7,843 bases of DNA from Halomonas sp. (lineage in GTDB: Bacteria > Pseudomonadota > Gammaproteobacteria > Pseudomonadales > Halomonadaceae). The notes beneath the pieces were generated by a model. It made no database searches. It worked only from the letters and a program-made list of their open reading frames with translations, and was not told where the DNA came from. Below, piece by piece: positions 5,678 to 7,843 of this stretch (positions are counted from its first letter, which is position 1; the number at the start of each line of letters is the position of its first letter). The stretch spans positions 1 through 7,843 of the forward strand of contig PWIZ01000320.1 of NCBI GenBank assembly GCA_003560175.1, given 5' to 3'. The position numbers and the translations under genes were made by a program.

Positions 5678-7843
5678 ATGACCATGGATATCCAGGTGGC
5701 GGAGGGCGACGTCGAGCGTCTCTCCCTTCGCGAGTACTCCGAGAAGGCCTACCTCGACTACTCGATGTACGTCATTCTCGACCGTGCGCTACCCCACATC
5801 GGCGACGGCATGAAGCCGGTACAGCGGCGCATTGTCTACGCCATGCGCGAACTGGCGCTGGGGGCCAACGCCAAGTACAAGAAGTCGGCGCGCACCGTCG
5901 GCGACGTGCTGGGCAAGTTTCACCCCCACGGCGACAGCGCCTGCTACGAGGCCATGGTGCTGATGGCCCAGCCGTTCAGCTACCGCTACCCGCTGGTGGA
6001 TGGCCAGGGCAACTGGGGCAGCCCGGACGATCCCAAGTCCTTTGCCGCCATGCGCTACACCGAGGCGAGGCTGTCGAAGTTCGCCGAAGTGCTGCTGGCC
6101 GAACTCGGCCAGGGCACCGTGGACTGGACCCCCAACTTCGACGGCACCATGAACGAACCGGTGGTGCTGCCGGCGCGCCTGCCACATGTACTGCTCAACG
6201 GCGGCACCGGTATCGCCGTGGGCATGGCGACGGACATTCCGCCCCATAACGTGAACGAGGTGGTCGAGGCCACCTGCCACTTGCTGCGCCATCCCGAGGC
6301 CACCACGGTGGATCTGATGACGTACCTGCCGGCACCGGACTTTCCCACCGCTGCCGAGATCATCACGCCCCGCGCCGACCTGCGAAAGCTCTACGAGAGC
6401 GGGCGCGGCTCGGTGAAGCTGCGTGCCCGCTATGTGATGGAGGAGGGCAGCATCGTGGTCACCGCGCTGCCCTATCAGGTGAGCGGAGCCAAGATCCTCG
6501 AGCAGATCGCCGCCCAGATGCAGGCCAAGAAGCTGCCCATGGTGGCCGACCTGCGCGACGAGTCGACCCACGAGGAGCCGACTCGCCTGCTGATCGAGCC
6601 GCGCTCCAACCGCGTCGACATCGAGGCGCTGATGGCACATTTGTTCGCCACCACCGATCTCGAGAAGAACATCCGCGTCAATATCAACGTGATCGGCCTG
6701 GACGGTCGGCCGCGGGTGATGCCGCTGCCCGATCTGCTCGGTGAGTGGCTGCGTTTCCGTCGTTCCACGGTGCGCCGGCGGTTGGAGCACCGCCTGGGCA
6801 AGGTCGAGGACCGCCTGCATCTCCTCGAGGGGTTGCTGATCGCCTACCTCAACATCGACGAGGTGATCCGCATCATCCGCGAGGAGGACGCGCCCAAGCC
6901 GGCGCTGATGGATGCCTTTGGCTTGAGCGACCGCCAGGCCGAGGCGATCCTCGAGCTGCGCCTGCGCCACCTGGCCAAGCTCGAGGAGATGAAGATTCGT
7001 GGCGAGCAGGAGGAGCTCGAGGCCGAGCGGGCGCGCCTGCAGGAGCTGCTCGGCAACGAAGCGGCGCTCACCGACCTGATCGAGGAGGAGCTGCGCACCG
7101 CCGCCGAGGCCCATGGCGATGAGCGCCGCTCGCCCATCGTCGAGCGCGAGGAGGCCAGGGCGCTCTCCGAGGTGGAGCTGGTGGGCGCCGACCCGGTTAC
7201 CGTGGTGCTCTCCGAGAAGGGCTGGATTCGCAGCGCCAAGGGTCATGAGATCGATCCCGCCGGGCTCTCCTACAAGGCCGGCGATTGCTTCGCCCTGGCG
7301 GCCCGGGGCAAGACCAACCAGCCGTTGGTGCTGCTGGATGATACCGGCCGCGCCTATACCCTGCAGGCCCACAACCTGCCCAGCGCCCGGGGCCAGGGCG
7401 AGCCCGTGACCAGCCGCGTCAACGTGGTGGCCGGCGCCCATATGGCCGGGTTGATGCTGGCGCCGCCTGCTACCCGCTACCTGCTCGCCTCCGATGGTGG
7501 TTACGGCTTCGTGGCCCCTCTGGCGGCTCTGGTGGGCAAGAACAAGTCCGGCAAATCGGTACTCTCGGTGCCCAAGGGCTGCAATGTGCTGCCGCCGAAG
7601 GTGGTGCCGAAGGGCGAGGGGGTCCAGGTGGTAGCGGTCTCCAACGAGGGTCGCCTGCTGGTCTTCCCCCTGGAGGACCTGCCGGAGATGGCCAAGGGCA
7701 AGGGTAACAAGATGATCGATATTCCCGGTCCTCGGGCGGCGCGGCGCGAGGAGTTCGTGCGCGGCCTGGTGCTGCTGCCGGCCGGCGCCGGCCTGGTGGT
7801 CCACGCGGGTAAGCGCCACCTCACCCTCAAACCCGCCGATCTC
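5678..7843 (+). CDS. parC: DNA topoisomerase IV subunit A (3' end cut by window edge)
   Basis: ParC is the DNA-cleaving subunit of topoisomerase IV. The 722 visible codons align with E. coli ParC (752 aa) almost to its end; by that comparison about 30-40 tail residues are missing. In order: N-terminal opening [20 protein letters not shown] (20-39), winged-helix (CAP-like) region with [14 protein letters not shown] (80-93), the catalytic tyrosine Y127 in [10 protein letters not shown] (123-132) with preceding R126, tower region including [18 protein letters not shown] (174-191), a long coiled coil (about 360-470) with the gate-forming block [16 protein letters not shown] (422-437), then a beta-pinwheel C-terminal domain from about 500. 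That domain holds [12 protein letters not shown] (515-526), SARGQGEP (569-576) and [12 protein letters not shown] (672-683), the degenerate repeats of ParC rather than the GyrA box. Quinolone-region residues S87 and E91 (E. coli S80, E84) are the susceptible-type ones. ATG 5678 starts 7 bp after parE. Confidence 0.98.
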   Translation, partial: MTMDIQVAEGDVERLSLREYSEKAYLDYSMYVILDRALPHIGDGMKPVQRRIVYAMRELALGANAKYKKSARTVGDVLGKFHPHGDSACYEAMVLMAQPFSYRYPLVDGQGNWGSPDDPKSFAAMRYTEARLSKFAEVLLAELGQGTVDWTPNFDGTMNEPVVLPARLPHVLLNGGTGIAVGMATDIPPHNVNEVVEATCHLLRHPEATTVDLMTYLPAPDFPTAAEIITPRADLRKLYESGRGSVKLRARYVMEEGSIVVTALPYQVSGAKILEQIAAQMQAKKLPMVADLRDESTHEEPTRLLIEPRSNRVDIEALMAHLFATTDLEKNIRVNINVIGLDGRPRVMPLPDLLGEWLRFRRSTVRRRLEHRLGKVEDRLHLLEGLLIAYLNIDEVIRIIREEDAPKPALMDAFGLSDRQAEAILELRLRHLAKLEEMKIRGEQEELEAERARLQELLGNEAALTDLIEEELRTAAEAHGDERRSPIVEREEARALSEVELVGADPVTVVLSEKGWIRSAKGHEIDPAGLSYKAGDCFALAARGKTNQPLVLLDDTGRAYTLQAHNLPSARGQGEPVTSRVNVVAGAHMAGLMLAPPATRYLLASDGGYGFVAPLAALVGKNKSGKSVLSVPKGCNVLPPKVVPKGEGVQVVAVSNEGRLLVFPLEDLPEMAKGKGNKMIDIPGPRAARREEFVRGLVLLPAGAGLVVHAGKRHLTLKPADL

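Noticed and set aside
5319..7184. GCTGGTGG octamers identical to E. coli Chi at 5319-5326, 5992-5999 and 7177-7184
   Set aside because: They arise in GC-rich coding text, mostly at Leu-Val codon pairs, and the Chi sequence of this organism is unknown.
5789..7819. 676-codon open frame on the minus strand covering parC
   Set aside because: Same codon-aligned antisense artefact; the sense strand encodes an intact ParC with all its motifs.

Overview
This window is a GC-rich chromosomal housekeeping segment from a gammaproteobacterium. The assignment to Gammaproteobacteria rests on the CmoA/CmoB pair, an enterobacterial-type Pgi, and a YqiA-type esterase fused by overlap to parE. The strongly GC-biased third codon positions and protein divergence from the E. 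coli orthologues would suit Halomonadaceae or a related group. That family-level placement is an inference from memory of such genomes, not from a database search.

The left part (1-1363, minus strand) holds cmoA and the first 192 codons of cmoB, separated by 2 bp. CmoA makes carboxy-S-adenosylmethionine. CmoB uses it to convert 5-hydroxyuridine-34 of certain tRNAs to 5-oxyacetyluridine (cmo5U34), a wobble modification. An 83-bp divergent region (1364-1446) separates cmoA from pgi. It holds a plausible -10 box for cmoA and a strong Shine-Dalgarno for pgi.

The right part (1447-7843, plus strand) is pgi, then a yqiA-like alpha/beta-hydrolase after a 28-bp gap, then parE (4-bp ATGA overlap), then parC (7-bp gap, running off the window end). 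ParE and ParC are the two subunits of DNA topoisomerase IV, so both are made from adjacent cistrons. No terminator is visible between pgi and parC, so read-through from pgi is possible. A -10-like hexamer at the start of yqiA may provide a separate promoter.

Coding density is very high; no stretch over 300 bp lacks a gene. I see no mobile element, CRISPR array, RNA gene, prophage or defence system. I do not find a novel biological system here. The more interesting items are small: a 15-bp tandem duplication in the cmoA tail, an uncertain yqiA start overlapping a -10-like box, a short inverted repeat in the pgi-yqiA gap, and near-absence of UUA/CUA/UCA codons in pgi and parC, which explains very long antisense shadow frames.
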